This document shows positions 23,581-32,045 of a DNA stretch of 64,000 bases, piece by piece. Source of the stretch: NVTR01 sp036479015 (GTDB lineage: Bacteria > Pseudomonadota > Alphaproteobacteria > Rhodobacterales > Rhodobacteraceae); NCBI GenBank assembly GCA_036479015.1, contig JAZGFB010000047.1:1-64000 (forward strand). The letters are read 5' to 3'. Position 1 is the first letter of the stretch; every line of letters starts with the position of its first letter. The notes beneath the pieces are model-generated. The model was not told the origin of the DNA and searched no databases. It saw only the letters and a program-made list of their open reading frames with translations. The translations under genes were made by a program, and so were the position numbers.

Positions 23581-24870
23581 ATGCACGACATCCGCACCAT
23601 CCGCGATAAACCAGACGCCTTTGACGCCGCCATGGCGCGCCGTGGCCTGGAACCACAATCACCGGAAATCCTGGCCCTTGATCAGGCCCGCCGCACCAGC
23701 ATTGCCGCAGCTGAAACCGCATTAGCCGATCGCAATGCCGCGTCAAAACTGGTCGGGGCTGCCAAGGCCAAAGGCGATGAAGCAGAATTTGAACGCCTGC
23801 GCGCCCTTGTCACCGCCAAAAAGGCCGAAATAGCCACGCTGGAAGAGACCGCCAAAGCCCAGGACGCCAAACTGAGCGATCTGCTGATGTCCCTGCCAAA
23901 CATCATCGACGCCGCCGCCCCTACCGGCAAAACCGAAGATGATAATGTGCAAGTCCACACTTGGGGAAATGCCCGTAATTTTGCCTTCGACCCCCGCGAA
24001 CACTATGATATCCCCGCCGCTATTGGCCTTGATTTTGAAACCGCCGCCAAATTGTCCGGCTCCCGCTTTGTGGTCCTGCGCGGCGCCATGGCGCGCCTGC
24101 ACCGTGCCCTTGGCCAGTTCATGCTTGATATGCACACCGACCAACACGGGCTAACCGAAATGATCACCCCGGTTCTGGTGCGCGAAAGCGCCATGTATGG
24201 CACCAACCAGCTGCCCAAATTTGCTGAAGACAGCTATCAAACCACCAATGGCTGGTGGCTGATCCCCACATCCGAAGTGACGCTGACCAACACCGTTGCC
24301 GGCCTTACGCTTGACGCCGCGCAACTGCCGATCCGCATGACGACGCTTAGCCAATGTTTCCGCTCAGAAGCAGGCAGTGCCGGCAAAGACACCGCCGGCA
24401 TGCTGCGCCAGCACCAGTTTGAAAAGGTGGAAATGGTCTCAATCACCCACCCGGATGCATCGAATGCCGAACATACCCGCATGACTGCTTGCGCCCAGAA
24501 CATACTGGAAGCCCTTGAACTGCCCTACCGCACCGTCAACTTGTGCACCGGCGATATCGGCTTTGGCGCCATCCGCACCCATGACATAGAGGTCTGGTTG
24601 CCGGGGCAAAACACCTACCGCGAAATCAGCTCAGTTTCGACCACCGGTGCGTTTCAGGCCCGACGAATGAACGCCCGCTTCAAACCTGAAACCGGCGGCA
24701 AACCCGAATTTGTCCACACTCTCAACGGTTCTGGCGTCGCCATCGGTCGTTGCCTGATAGCTGTACTTGAAAATGGCCAACAGGAAGACGGCTCTGTCAC
24801 CCTGCCTGCCGTGCTGCACCCCTATCTGGGTGGTAAAACCGGCATTTCGGCGGATGGCACCCTGTCATGA
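23581..24870 (+). CDS. serS: Seryl-tRNA synthetase
   Basis: A 429-aa class II synthetase that charges tRNA-Ser (and tRNA-Sec) with serine. The N-terminal antiparallel coiled-coil arm covers about residues 25-105. Class II motif 2 (FRSEAGSAGKDTAGMLRQHQ) and motif 3 (LNGSGVAIGRCLIAVLEN) are present, and serine-site text GTNQLPKFAED is seen. The start ATG follows a weak GGGAC element. Length is standard. Confidence 0.97.
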   Translation: MHDIRTIRDKPDAFDAAMARRGLEPQSPEILALDQARRTSIAAAETALADRNAASKLVGAAKAKGDEAEFERLRALVTAKKAEIATLEETAKAQDAKLSDLLMSLPNIIDAAAPTGKTEDDNVQVHTWGNARNFAFDPREHYDIPAAIGLDFETAAKLSGSRFVVLRGAMARLHRALGQFMLDMHTDQHGLTEMITPVLVRESAMYGTNQLPKFAEDSYQTTNGWWLIPTSEVTLTNTVAGLTLDAAQLPIRMTTLSQCFRSEAGSAGKDTAGMLRQHQFEKVEMVSITHPDASNAEHTRMTACAQNILEALELPYRTVNLCTGDIGFGAIRTHDIEVWLPGQNTYREISSVSTTGAFQARRMNARFKPETGGKPEFVHTLNGSGVAIGRCLIAVLENGQQEDGSVTLPAVLHPYLGGKTGISADGTLS

Positions 24871-25005
24871 ACGGCTAAAACCTGGCAAAACCACCTGTAA
24901 AATGCGCCGCCATTGTTTAAACACAATATCCGCTTAGAATTTGGCCAAGTTCATGTCTGGACAGCAGTTGCCCGGCACCATTTCATTATGTGACAGGACA
25001 TCGCC

Positions 25006-25893
25006 ATGAAAAAATCCTTTAAAGCCTTCGTTACAGCAACCGCATTGGGCGCTGTTGCAATCGCACCTTTGGCAATCGCCGCCACTGTGATTTCGGCTGA
25101 TGCCGCCTTTGCCAAAGGCAACAAAAGCAATATGGGCAACAAGGGCGCCAAAGAAAAAAGAACGGGTCCAAAAGCCAACCGGGGCAATTCTAACCGGTCA
25201 CAGGGCGCCAAAGCTAATGGCTCCGGCAAACAGGTAGCACGCCTCAGCACACCTGCCACAGAAGCACTGCATTCCAGCCAACTTGGCAACCTTAATGGCG
25301 CGATCCATTCAAGCCCCAACGCCAAACTGGCCCATATCCGCAACGGCAACTTTAATGGCCCCGTCGGGCTGGCCGCCGCATTGGCCGTCGCCGATCACAA
25401 TGGCGCAGAAGTTGACCAAGTCGTGCAAGACGCTGCGCTGGCAACCCTGGCTTTGGATCAGGCAATTGCCGACCTGAATACTGCCGCCATGGATGCAGGT
25501 TACGATAGTTACGAACACTATCTGACGGAAAATGATGCCGGCAGCCTGATGGCTGAACTTGAGACATTGATCACTGACACCGAATTGCCAAGCCCAGAGC
25601 AGGTCGCAGACGCGACCGCCGCAATTGAGGCCGCAGCTGAAACCGCCGCTGCCATCGCCGATGCCGAAGCCGCACTACTCGCCGCCTGGAACAAAGGTGA
25701 TGCAACCGACCCTGATGCGGCCCTGGCACTGGACCAAATTCGCGGCTCATTGCCCAGCCCAGAAGACATCGCCGCTGCGCTTGCTGAAACTCAAGAAGAA
25801 ACAGATATGTTGCCAGAGGACGAAGAAGCACTTCTGGAACCCGATTTGGGCGATGAAATGCCCGAAGAACCAATTGAAGTAGCGTCGCAATAG
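25006..25893 (+). CDS. Secreted Ala-rich hypothetical protein
   Basis: A 295-aa protein with a long hydrophobic export signal (residues 5-37, ending SADAAFA), a basic Gly/Asn/Lys-rich segment (38-80), a segment EALHSSQLGNLNGAIHSSPN with a following NGNFNGPVG echo, and an acidic, alanine-rich helical C-terminal half (about 130-295). I recall related Rhodobacteraceae exported proteins built around an LN-A-HASP-A motif with an unnamed domain; no function is known. It stands alone: 135 bases after serS, before a gene-poor stretch. Confidence 0.75.
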   Translation: MKKSFKAFVTATALGAVAIAPLAIAATVISADAAFAKGNKSNMGNKGAKEKRTGPKANRGNSNRSQGAKANGSGKQVARLSTPATEALHSSQLGNLNGAIHSSPNAKLAHIRNGNFNGPVGLAAALAVADHNGAEVDQVVQDAALATLALDQAIADLNTAAMDAGYDSYEHYLTENDAGSLMAELETLITDTELPSPEQVADATAAIEAAAETAAAIADAEAALLAAWNKGDATDPDAALALDQIRGSLPSPEDIAAALAETQEETDMLPEDEEALLEPDLGDEMPEEPIEVASQ

Positions 25894-26281
25894 GCGCGGC
25901 CTACCCGACCAATTTGGAGCTTGCTGCCTGCACGGTCCCAGACAGATCAAGCAGGTAGCGACACCCGCCACTGTTTCGGCCCCCCATCTTTGTTCCCCAA
26001 ATATCCCCGCGCGGAGCGCATTCAATCCTATTGAACCGCAGACTACACGTACGAAAACTAGGCAATTCCTGGATGGCAGCTCTGAGCCCATACCTACCAA
26101 CTCGTGGCTGTCCTTGGCCCCATTGTATTCATTGTCTGAAGTATTATGATGTAAGATGCGCCATTGAGGACTAGGCAATTTTAAATCAATTTTTGATCGC
26201 TTTTTTCGGAAGCAAAGACAAGCGGACGAAATTCTGGATACGAAGAAACATTCCTCAGCTTCGACGCCTGTTAGCGATGAT
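25894..26281. other. Gene-poor interval, 388 bases
   Basis: No gene recognised in the first 270 bases. It holds dispersed-motif copy 3 (25986-26019) and a direct repeat ACTAGGCAATT at 26057-26067 and 26170-26180. From 26168 a frame continuous with the next gene is open, so that gene may start upstream of its first GTG. Confidence 0.6.
25986..26019 (+). repeat. Dispersed intergenic motif, copy 3
   Basis: ATCTTTGTTCCCC then AAATATCCCCGCGCGGAGCGC. The first two-thirds match the other copies; the last part changes GCCGGAGGC to GCGCGGAGCGC, a compensated change that keeps the local self-complementary character. Confidence 0.6.
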
Positions 26282-26725
26282 GTGGTGAACTCTGGCTTCC
26301 CGCTTGTCCCCGATGATTTTCACCTTCAGCACGTGGGCAAGACCGTGCAAGGGAATGGCTACTGGATTTGTAACCAACTTGCCCCAGAAGACGGTAGCAC
26401 GCGCGATTTCCTTGCGGCTTATGTATTTGATAAAACTGGAAACCTTATTTCGAGTGAAGTGCTTGATCAGGGATTGCGTTCCAGCCAATCAGAACAAACG
26501 ACGGAAGAACTCATTCGGAAGCTGATGAAGAAAATTGATGCCAAGGAGATTGCAGAAATATTGGTAAAGCCGTTTTCGGTTTCGTTTTATGGTCACATAT
26601 TCGGTTTGGTTATTCGAGAAATGGAAGAAGGCGGCGACGCCGAGCAGGATATGCTTATAGATGCAATGCCTGGCCATACTCTGATGTTCTATGGGCCGTG
26701 GAGTTTATGCAACTACGACACCTGA
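26282..26725 (+). CDS. Orphan hypothetical protein, AT-rich
   Basis: A 147-aa soluble protein of unknown family from the first in-frame GTG. The same frame is open upstream to a stop at 26165-26167 and reads protein-like (FDRFFRKQRQADEILDTKK), but offers no ATG, GTG or TTG there; either an unusual start is used or the gene has lost its original start. Base and codon use is clearly AT-richer than neighbours (many GAA, AAT, TTG, ATT codons), which suggests recent acquisition. No recognised motif; one cysteine-containing NYWICNQL-like stretch and an acidic GGDAEQD segment are seen. It has no operon partner. Confidence 0.55.
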   Translation: MVNSGFPLVPDDFHLQHVGKTVQGNGYWICNQLAPEDGSTRDFLAAYVFDKTGNLISSEVLDQGLRSSQSEQTTEELIRKLMKKIDAKEIAEILVKPFSVSFYGHIFGLVIREMEEGGDAEQDMLIDAMPGHTLMFYGPWSLCNYDT

Positions 26726-27009
26726 AAGCGCTTCACCTGAATGCAGGTAAATGAAGTACTGAATCGCAGCAAAGTCCCGCATAGCCGTCATTCCAATTTG
26801 CAGACTGTGCTTATGTCATGTTGTTTTTCACGATTTAGCCCTGAGACGATCCGCTTGGCAGGGGCCGGCTTCGTGAAACACACTCCGCCCAATTGTTAAC
26901 AGATCCTTACGCCACCGAACCGACAGAAATTACCCAAAATCCCCTGTTACATTCTTTAAACACCGGGGTCTGAGGATGTTAAAAAGTTTAAACACCAGCC
27001 CAAACCCAG
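26726..27009. other. Intergenic region, nothing recognised
   Basis: 284 bases between the orphan gene and the convergent end of der. I see no gene, RNA or clear terminator hairpin. Confidence 0.5.
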
Positions 27010-28455
27010 CTATGCGTCCGCCCGGCCCTTGCCCAGATGTTTGCGCAGCCGCGATGGCTTGGATTTGACCTTGCCCTTATAGGGGTTCTTGTCGGCTTGG
27101 CTGCGAAATGTCAGCCGGATCGGTGTTCCGGGCATATCAAAGTCCAGCCGCAACCCATTGACAAGATAGCGTGAATAGCTGGCGGGCAGCTTATCGGGAT
27201 AAGACGCCATCACCACAAAACCTGGTGGCCGGGTCTTTACCTGGGTCATATAGCGCAGCTTGATGCGTCGCCCGCCCGGTGCTGGTGGTGGATGCGCCTC
27301 AACCATGCCGCTTAACCATTCGTTCAGGCGCGCGGTTGGCACCCGTCGGTTCCAAACGTCATGGGCGCTTAGAATGGCCGCTTGCAACCGGTCTATCCCT
27401 TTACCTGTCAGGGCGGAAACCGTCACCAAAGGCGCGCCGCGCAGCTGTGGCAACAGGCGTTCAAATTCCTCGCGCAACTCTTTGATTTTATCATTTTTTT
27501 CAGTTTCAAGGTCCCACTTATTCACCGCCAGAACCACGGCCCGGCCTTCCCGTTCCGCCAGATCGGCAAGCCGCAGATCCTGTTGCTCAAACGGTATTTC
27601 CACGTCCAGCAAAATCACCACAACTTCGGCAAACTTTACCGCACGCAGCCCGTCTGCCACCGACAGCTTTTCCAGCTTGGCTTGCACCTTGGCCTTTTTG
27701 CGCATGCCCGCCGTGTCAAATATCCGAACTGGTATATCACCCCAGTCCATCGACACCGAAATCGCGTCCCGCGTGATCCCGGCTTCTGGCCCAGTCAGCA
27801 GGCGATCTTCGCCCAGTATCTGGTTGATAAGGGTGGACTTTCCCGCATTCGGGCGGCCAACAACAGCAACCTGAAGCGGGCGCGATTTGGTTGGCACCCG
27901 CGGCCCGTCTTCAATGTCCACATCCACCTCTGGCGCATCGGTTTCTGCCCGTTCGGCAAAGCTATCGGCAATGGGCATCAGTTGGGAGTAAAGATCATTC
28001 ATACCCTCACCATGTTCCGCTGACAGGCGGATCGGCTCGCCCAGACCCAATGAATATGCCTCAAGAACACCAGCATCGGCAGCTGATCCTTCGGCCTTAT
28101 TTGCCGCCAGCACCACATGGGCGTTTTTCTTGCGCAAAATGTTGGCAAATATTTGATCTGCGGCGGTAATTCCGACCCGTGCATCAATGACAAACAAACA
28201 GATATCAGCCATTTCCACGGCCCGTTCGGTCAGCAACCGCATGCGCCCTTGTAAGCTTTCATCTGTGGCTTCTTCCAGCCCTGCCGTGTCAATGACAGTG
28301 AAACGTAGATCTGCAAGGCGGGCGTCGCCTTCTCGCAGATCACGTGTCACACCGGGTTGATCATCAACCAACGCCAATCGCTTGCCCACCAAACGGTTGA
28401 AAAGCGTAGACTTTCCCACATTGGGGCGGCCAACTATTGCAAGGGTGAACGTCAT
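27010..28455 (-). CDS. der: Ribosome-associated GTPase Der (EngA)
   Basis: A 481-aa double GTPase needed for 50S ribosomal subunit assembly. Two G domains are visible: the first with GRPNVGKSTLF (residues 8-18), the second with GRPNAGKSTLI and DTAGMRKKA. NKWD of the second domain is present, and the C-terminal KH-like domain includes KLRYMTQVKTRPPGFV. The basic tail KSKPSRLRKHLGKGRADA is typical for alphaproteobacterial Der. It lies 48 bases after bamB in the conserved yfgM-bamB-der order. Confidence 0.97.
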   Translation of the reverse strand: MTFTLAIVGRPNVGKSTLFNRLVGKRLALVDDQPGVTRDLREGDARLADLRFTVIDTAGLEEATDESLQGRMRLLTERAVEMADICLFVIDARVGITAADQIFANILRKKNAHVVLAANKAEGSAADAGVLEAYSLGLGEPIRLSAEHGEGMNDLYSQLMPIADSFAERAETDAPEVDVDIEDGPRVPTKSRPLQVAVVGRPNAGKSTLINQILGEDRLLTGPEAGITRDAISVSMDWGDIPVRIFDTAGMRKKAKVQAKLEKLSVADGLRAVKFAEVVVILLDVEIPFEQQDLRLADLAEREGRAVVLAVNKWDLETEKNDKIKELREEFERLLPQLRGAPLVTVSALTGKGIDRLQAAILSAHDVWNRRVPTARLNEWLSGMVEAHPPPAPGGRRIKLRYMTQVKTRPPGFVVMASYPDKLPASYSRYLVNGLRLDFDMPGTPIRLTFRSQADKNPYKGKVKSKPSRLRKHLGKGRADA

Positions 28456-28503
28456 ATCAATGCTCCGAGACTCAGCAAACAGCCGCCATATACCAGCTTG
28501 GCC

Positions 28504-29820
28504 CTAACGGAAAGCCAGAAGCTGACCATTTGCTAAAACCAAATACATCACACCGTCCACCACAATCGGTCGAGTTGCAGCCGCATCGGGTAATTCTGCA
28601 ATGAATTCAAGGCTTCCATCCACCGGGTTATAGGCGCGCAACTGTCCGTCGCCCGATCCGATCCATAATTGCCCACCTGCCAGAACTGGGCCAAAATGCG
28701 CATAGACATCCCGTTGTCGCCGGACATTACGTGTTGGAACAACACTTGGCAGCTGGATACCCCATATCCGTTCGCCACTGCGCGCATTCAACCGCACTAG
28801 TTCAGCTTGGTCAGAGACCAGAAAAACCGACCCCCCCTCAACCCAAACAGGTCCGGTCGCCCCTTCCGGGGCGCTCCAGATATTGTCACCCGTTTCAATA
28901 TCAATCGCCACCATGCGCCCCGAAGGGTTGCCGGTGAAAACCGTTTTGCCATGTATCACCGGATCGGCAGAGATATCGCTAAGCTGGGCATAGGCACGGC
29001 CCGGGCGCGCACCCGCAACCGAACTGCGCCAAACCTGTAAGCCGCCTTTTGGAAAGGCCGCCACCATTTGCGCAGTCCCAAATGGTAATACCACCAGCCC
29101 ATTACCAACGGCCGGGGCCGCCCCGCCCACAACTCCGCTAACCGATGGCGGGCTGTCCAACTGCCAAAGCAACCTGCCATTAGCGGCGTCAATTGCCAGG
29201 GCCCGGCTGTCCCGGGTCACCACATAAACAATGTTATCGCTGATGGTGGGTGCACCGGTTGCAGGCGCGTCCAGCCGTTGTTGCCAATTGGTTGAACCGC
29301 TGGCCGCGTCCAGCGCAAACAGATCGCCAAATCCGGTGGTCACGTAAATATTGCCGTTTGATATTGCCAGGCCACCGCCGGATGCATCGTCACTATTTTC
29401 TGCAGGCGGCGTCAGATCGCGGCGCCAGGAAACCACGCCCGACACCGATGTCGCAACCACACCGGCCCGACTGTCCATTGTATAAATCAGGCCATTGGCC
29501 GCAACCGGATCGGCAGCAATGCGATGACGCTTGTCGCTGCCTGCGCCGATATCCACCGCCCATAACTGCGACGGGGCGGCTGAAAACGCCGGATGTTGCA
29601 ACCGGTGTGATGCGGTGCCAGCCCGATGTGTCCAGCTCAAGTGATTGATAGGGGCGCTCAGCCGAACAGGTGCCACCTGGTTGGCCGCCACAGCAACATC
29701 ACCACCAGCACCACCCCGGATTGCCAGTCTTTCGCCTGGTAAAACAATATCTTGGCTGCCACAGGACACCAAAGAAACCATTGCGGCAATGCCCAATACT
29801 GCGTTTCGATATGCACCCAT
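28504..29820 (-). CDS. bamB: Outer-membrane assembly lipoprotein BamB
   Basis: A 438-aa lipoprotein of the BAM complex, which folds beta-barrel proteins into the outer membrane. It has a signal peptide ending in a lipobox (MVSLVSC, lipidated Cys20). It is a PQQ-type eight-bladed beta-propeller, with repeated blade text such as GLIYTMDSRAGVVATSV, GNIYVTTGFGDLFALDAASG and NIVYVVTRDSRALAIDAANG. The first YVFALDA-like blades are degenerate. The neighbours are the YfgM-like gene upstream and der downstream, the classic order. Confidence 0.93.
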   Translation of the reverse strand: MGAYRNAVLGIAAMVSLVSCGSQDIVLPGERLAIRGGAGGDVAVAANQVAPVRLSAPINHLSWTHRAGTASHRLQHPAFSAAPSQLWAVDIGAGSDKRHRIAADPVAANGLIYTMDSRAGVVATSVSGVVSWRRDLTPPAENSDDASGGGLAISNGNIYVTTGFGDLFALDAASGSTNWQQRLDAPATGAPTISDNIVYVVTRDSRALAIDAANGRLLWQLDSPPSVSGVVGGAAPAVGNGLVVLPFGTAQMVAAFPKGGLQVWRSSVAGARPGRAYAQLSDISADPVIHGKTVFTGNPSGRMVAIDIETGDNIWSAPEGATGPVWVEGGSVFLVSDQAELVRLNARSGERIWGIQLPSVVPTRNVRRQRDVYAHFGPVLAGGQLWIGSGDGQLRAYNPVDGSLEFIAELPDAAATRPIVVDGVMYLVLANGQLLAFR

Positions 29821-29870
29821 TTTTCGCCCCTAAACCAATTCGCGTAAACCAATAGCCGCCAATGTCGGCG

Positions 29871-30524
29871 TCAGGTTTGATCCAACTCGCCACCCAGGGC
29901 AATAATCAACTGCGAAACCCGCCGACGCAAGCCCGGCGTTAATTGACCATCGGCCAATATAGCTTGCAACCTAACAAGCGCAGCGTCTGTACCACCGATT
30001 TCCATTTCTGCGATGGCCATCTGTTCCTCGGCCAATAACCGGTACGGCGCGCCCGGTCCGGCTATGGCCTGTAGCCGGATCATGCGATCTTCGGGCAACA
30101 TGGTATCACCTTGGATCAGCAGCAGCTTCAATTCCGCCAAATGCCTGTAAATCTCTGGCAAGCTTTCATCACTGACGACATCGCCAAGCAACGTAACGGC
30201 ATGCTCGGCGTCGCTTTCTTCCTCAGCATCACCGGCCTCTAGCAATGCCAACAAAGCGATATTATCGCCCTGCGTCGCTATGGTGGCGTAGGCCGTCGAA
30301 CGCTCATCCGCCTGTTCAATTTGTATGGCTTGCAAGATATCGCTGCCAAGCAGTTGTGCTGCCTGCTGGTTCCTGGCTTTTGACCATTCATTATAGGCGG
30401 CACCACCAACCAGTAAAATGACCAGCGATATGGGAATCCAACCCCACTTTCGCATGATTTTATACTGACGGTCGCGACGGACTTCTTCGCTTACCTCGTC
30501 GATAAAGCTATCGGTATCACTCAC
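29871..30524 (-). CDS. YfgM-like TPR-fold membrane protein
   Basis: A 217-aa protein with a cytoplasmic N-terminus (SFIDEVSEEVRRDRQYK), one membrane helix (about residues 28-46) and a periplasmic TPR-like helical domain. This is the YfgM/DUF2133 type, an ancillary protein at the SecYEG translocon that helps hand over exported proteins to chaperones. The start codon is GTG at 30524, with GGAGAG 6 bases upstream; the overlapping ATG is followed directly by a stop. It heads the yfgM-bamB-der run, 50 bases before bamB. Confidence 0.88.
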   Translation of the reverse strand: MSDTDSFIDEVSEEVRRDRQYKIMRKWGWIPISLVILLVGGAAYNEWSKARNQQAAQLLGSDILQAIQIEQADERSTAYATIATQGDNIALLALLEAGDAEEESDAEHAVTLLGDVVSDESLPEIYRHLAELKLLLIQGDTMLPEDRMIRLQAIAGPGAPYRLLAEEQMAIAEMEIGGTDAALVRLQAILADGQLTPGLRRRVSQLIIALGGELDQT

Positions 30525-30755
30525 ATTTTCTCTCCTGCCTGTATATTACCTCTTACCCTAACCCTTTCCCGGATGCCAATAGCGGTGCGCCCAATGCCAA
30601 CGTGCTGATTATTATAAAGCTTGGACACTTGAAAATTTAATCACTTCGCTATTTCCGATACCCAATTGTTGTCTTAGCTGGCTTGAGAATTGAACCAAAC
30701 ACCCCTATGTCACCACCATACAATATGCCCATAGCCATTTGAATAAGAGGCCGTC

Positions 30756-32045
30756 ATGAGAATTTTCCCAATTATCACCGCCATATTGGTGATTGTGACC
30801 CTTTATTTGTTGGTATTCGAAAGGCAGCGCATCGTGGATTTTGCCACCGGAAACGATGCCGTAATGACAGATGAAATTGCCGCAGATGAAATGCCCACAC
30901 CGGCCGAGATGGCAGATGAAGACGCAGAAACCCGGGTTTCGGTGGTTATCATGGCGTCCCAGGCCCAAGAAATTGCCAGCGCCGTGCTCGTACGTGGCCA
31001 AACAGAGGCCGCAAGACAGGTTGACGTGCGCGCCGAAACCGCCGGACAGGTTATTTCAGAACCTTTGCGAAAGGGAACAGAAATATCCACCGGCCAATTG
31101 CTGTGCGAAATTGACCCCGGCACCCGTGAAATTTCACTGGCAGAGGCAAATGCCCGCCTCGCAGAGGCCCAGGCCCGCGTGCTGGAAGCCGAAAGCCGCC
31201 CCTCAGAAGCCCAGGCGCGCATAGCAGAAGCCCAAGCCCGAGTTGTCGAGGCCGAGATCAACCTAACCGCCGCCGAACGGCTTTCACAGGGCGGGTTTGC
31301 ATCCGACACCCGCGTAGCGTCCGCAAAAGCCGCCCATGAAAGCGCCACCGCCGCAGTTCAGGCAGCATTGTCAGGCCTGGCCAGTTCACAATCAGGCATC
31401 CAAAGCGCGATAGCCGGTGTTCAATCGGCCCAGGCCGGTGCCGCCGCTGCCACCCGAGAAATCGGAAAGCTGGAAATAACCGCACCTTTTGGTGGTTTGC
31501 TTGAATCTGATGCCGCAGAAATCGGTACATTCCTGCAACCCGGCGCGCTGTGCGCGACAGTCATTCAACTGAACCCGATAAAACTGGTGGGCTTTGTCCC
31601 TGAAACAGACGTTGGCCGCATCAAAATTGGCGCGCCAGCAGGCGCCCGGCTGATCAATGGCGACGAAGTTCGCGGCAAAGTGACGTTCCTGTCACGCTCG
31701 GCAGACAGCACCACCCGCACATTCCGCGTCGAAATTCAGGTGCCAAATGACACCCTGGAAATACGTGACGGGCAAACGGCGGAAATCATCATATCCTCAG
31801 CCGGAAAAGCCGCACATCTTATACCATCATCGGCCCTGACACTGAACAACAAGGGTGATTTGGGGGTGCGCAGCGTTGATGCATCAAACACAGTAAGATT
31901 TATCAATGTCAGTATTTTACGCGATACCGTTCAGGGCATTTGGGTTGCCGGGCTTCCGGATCTGGTTGATGTCATAATTGTTGGCCAAGAGTACGTTATT
32001 GATGGTGTCCTTGTGGACGCTTCATACAAAGAGACCAGCCAATGA
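30756..32045 (+). CDS. RND efflux periplasmic adaptor (membrane fusion protein)
   Basis: A 429-aa HlyD/AcrA-type adaptor. It has an N-terminal anchor (residues 4-20), a biotinyl-lipoyl-like half (RQVDVRAETAGQVISEP), an Ala/Glu/Arg-rich helical hairpin (about 125-235, with repeated AEAQAR units), the second lipoyl half (KLEITAPFGGLLESD) and a beta-barrel domain (VGFVPETDVGRIKIGAPAGA). It links the inner-membrane pump to an outer-membrane channel, which is not encoded nearby. It overlaps the pump gene by 4 bases. Substrate unknown. Confidence 0.94.
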   Translation: MRIFPIITAILVIVTLYLLVFERQRIVDFATGNDAVMTDEIAADEMPTPAEMADEDAETRVSVVIMASQAQEIASAVLVRGQTEAARQVDVRAETAGQVISEPLRKGTEISTGQLLCEIDPGTREISLAEANARLAEAQARVLEAESRPSEAQARIAEAQARVVEAEINLTAAERLSQGGFASDTRVASAKAAHESATAAVQAALSGLASSQSGIQSAIAGVQSAQAGAAAATREIGKLEITAPFGGLLESDAAEIGTFLQPGALCATVIQLNPIKLVGFVPETDVGRIKIGAPAGARLINGDEVRGKVTFLSRSADSTTRTFRVEIQVPNDTLEIRDGQTAEIIISSAGKAAHLIPSSALTLNNKGDLGVRSVDASNTVRFINVSILRDTVQGIWVAGLPDLVDVIIVGQEYVIDGVLVDASYKETSQ

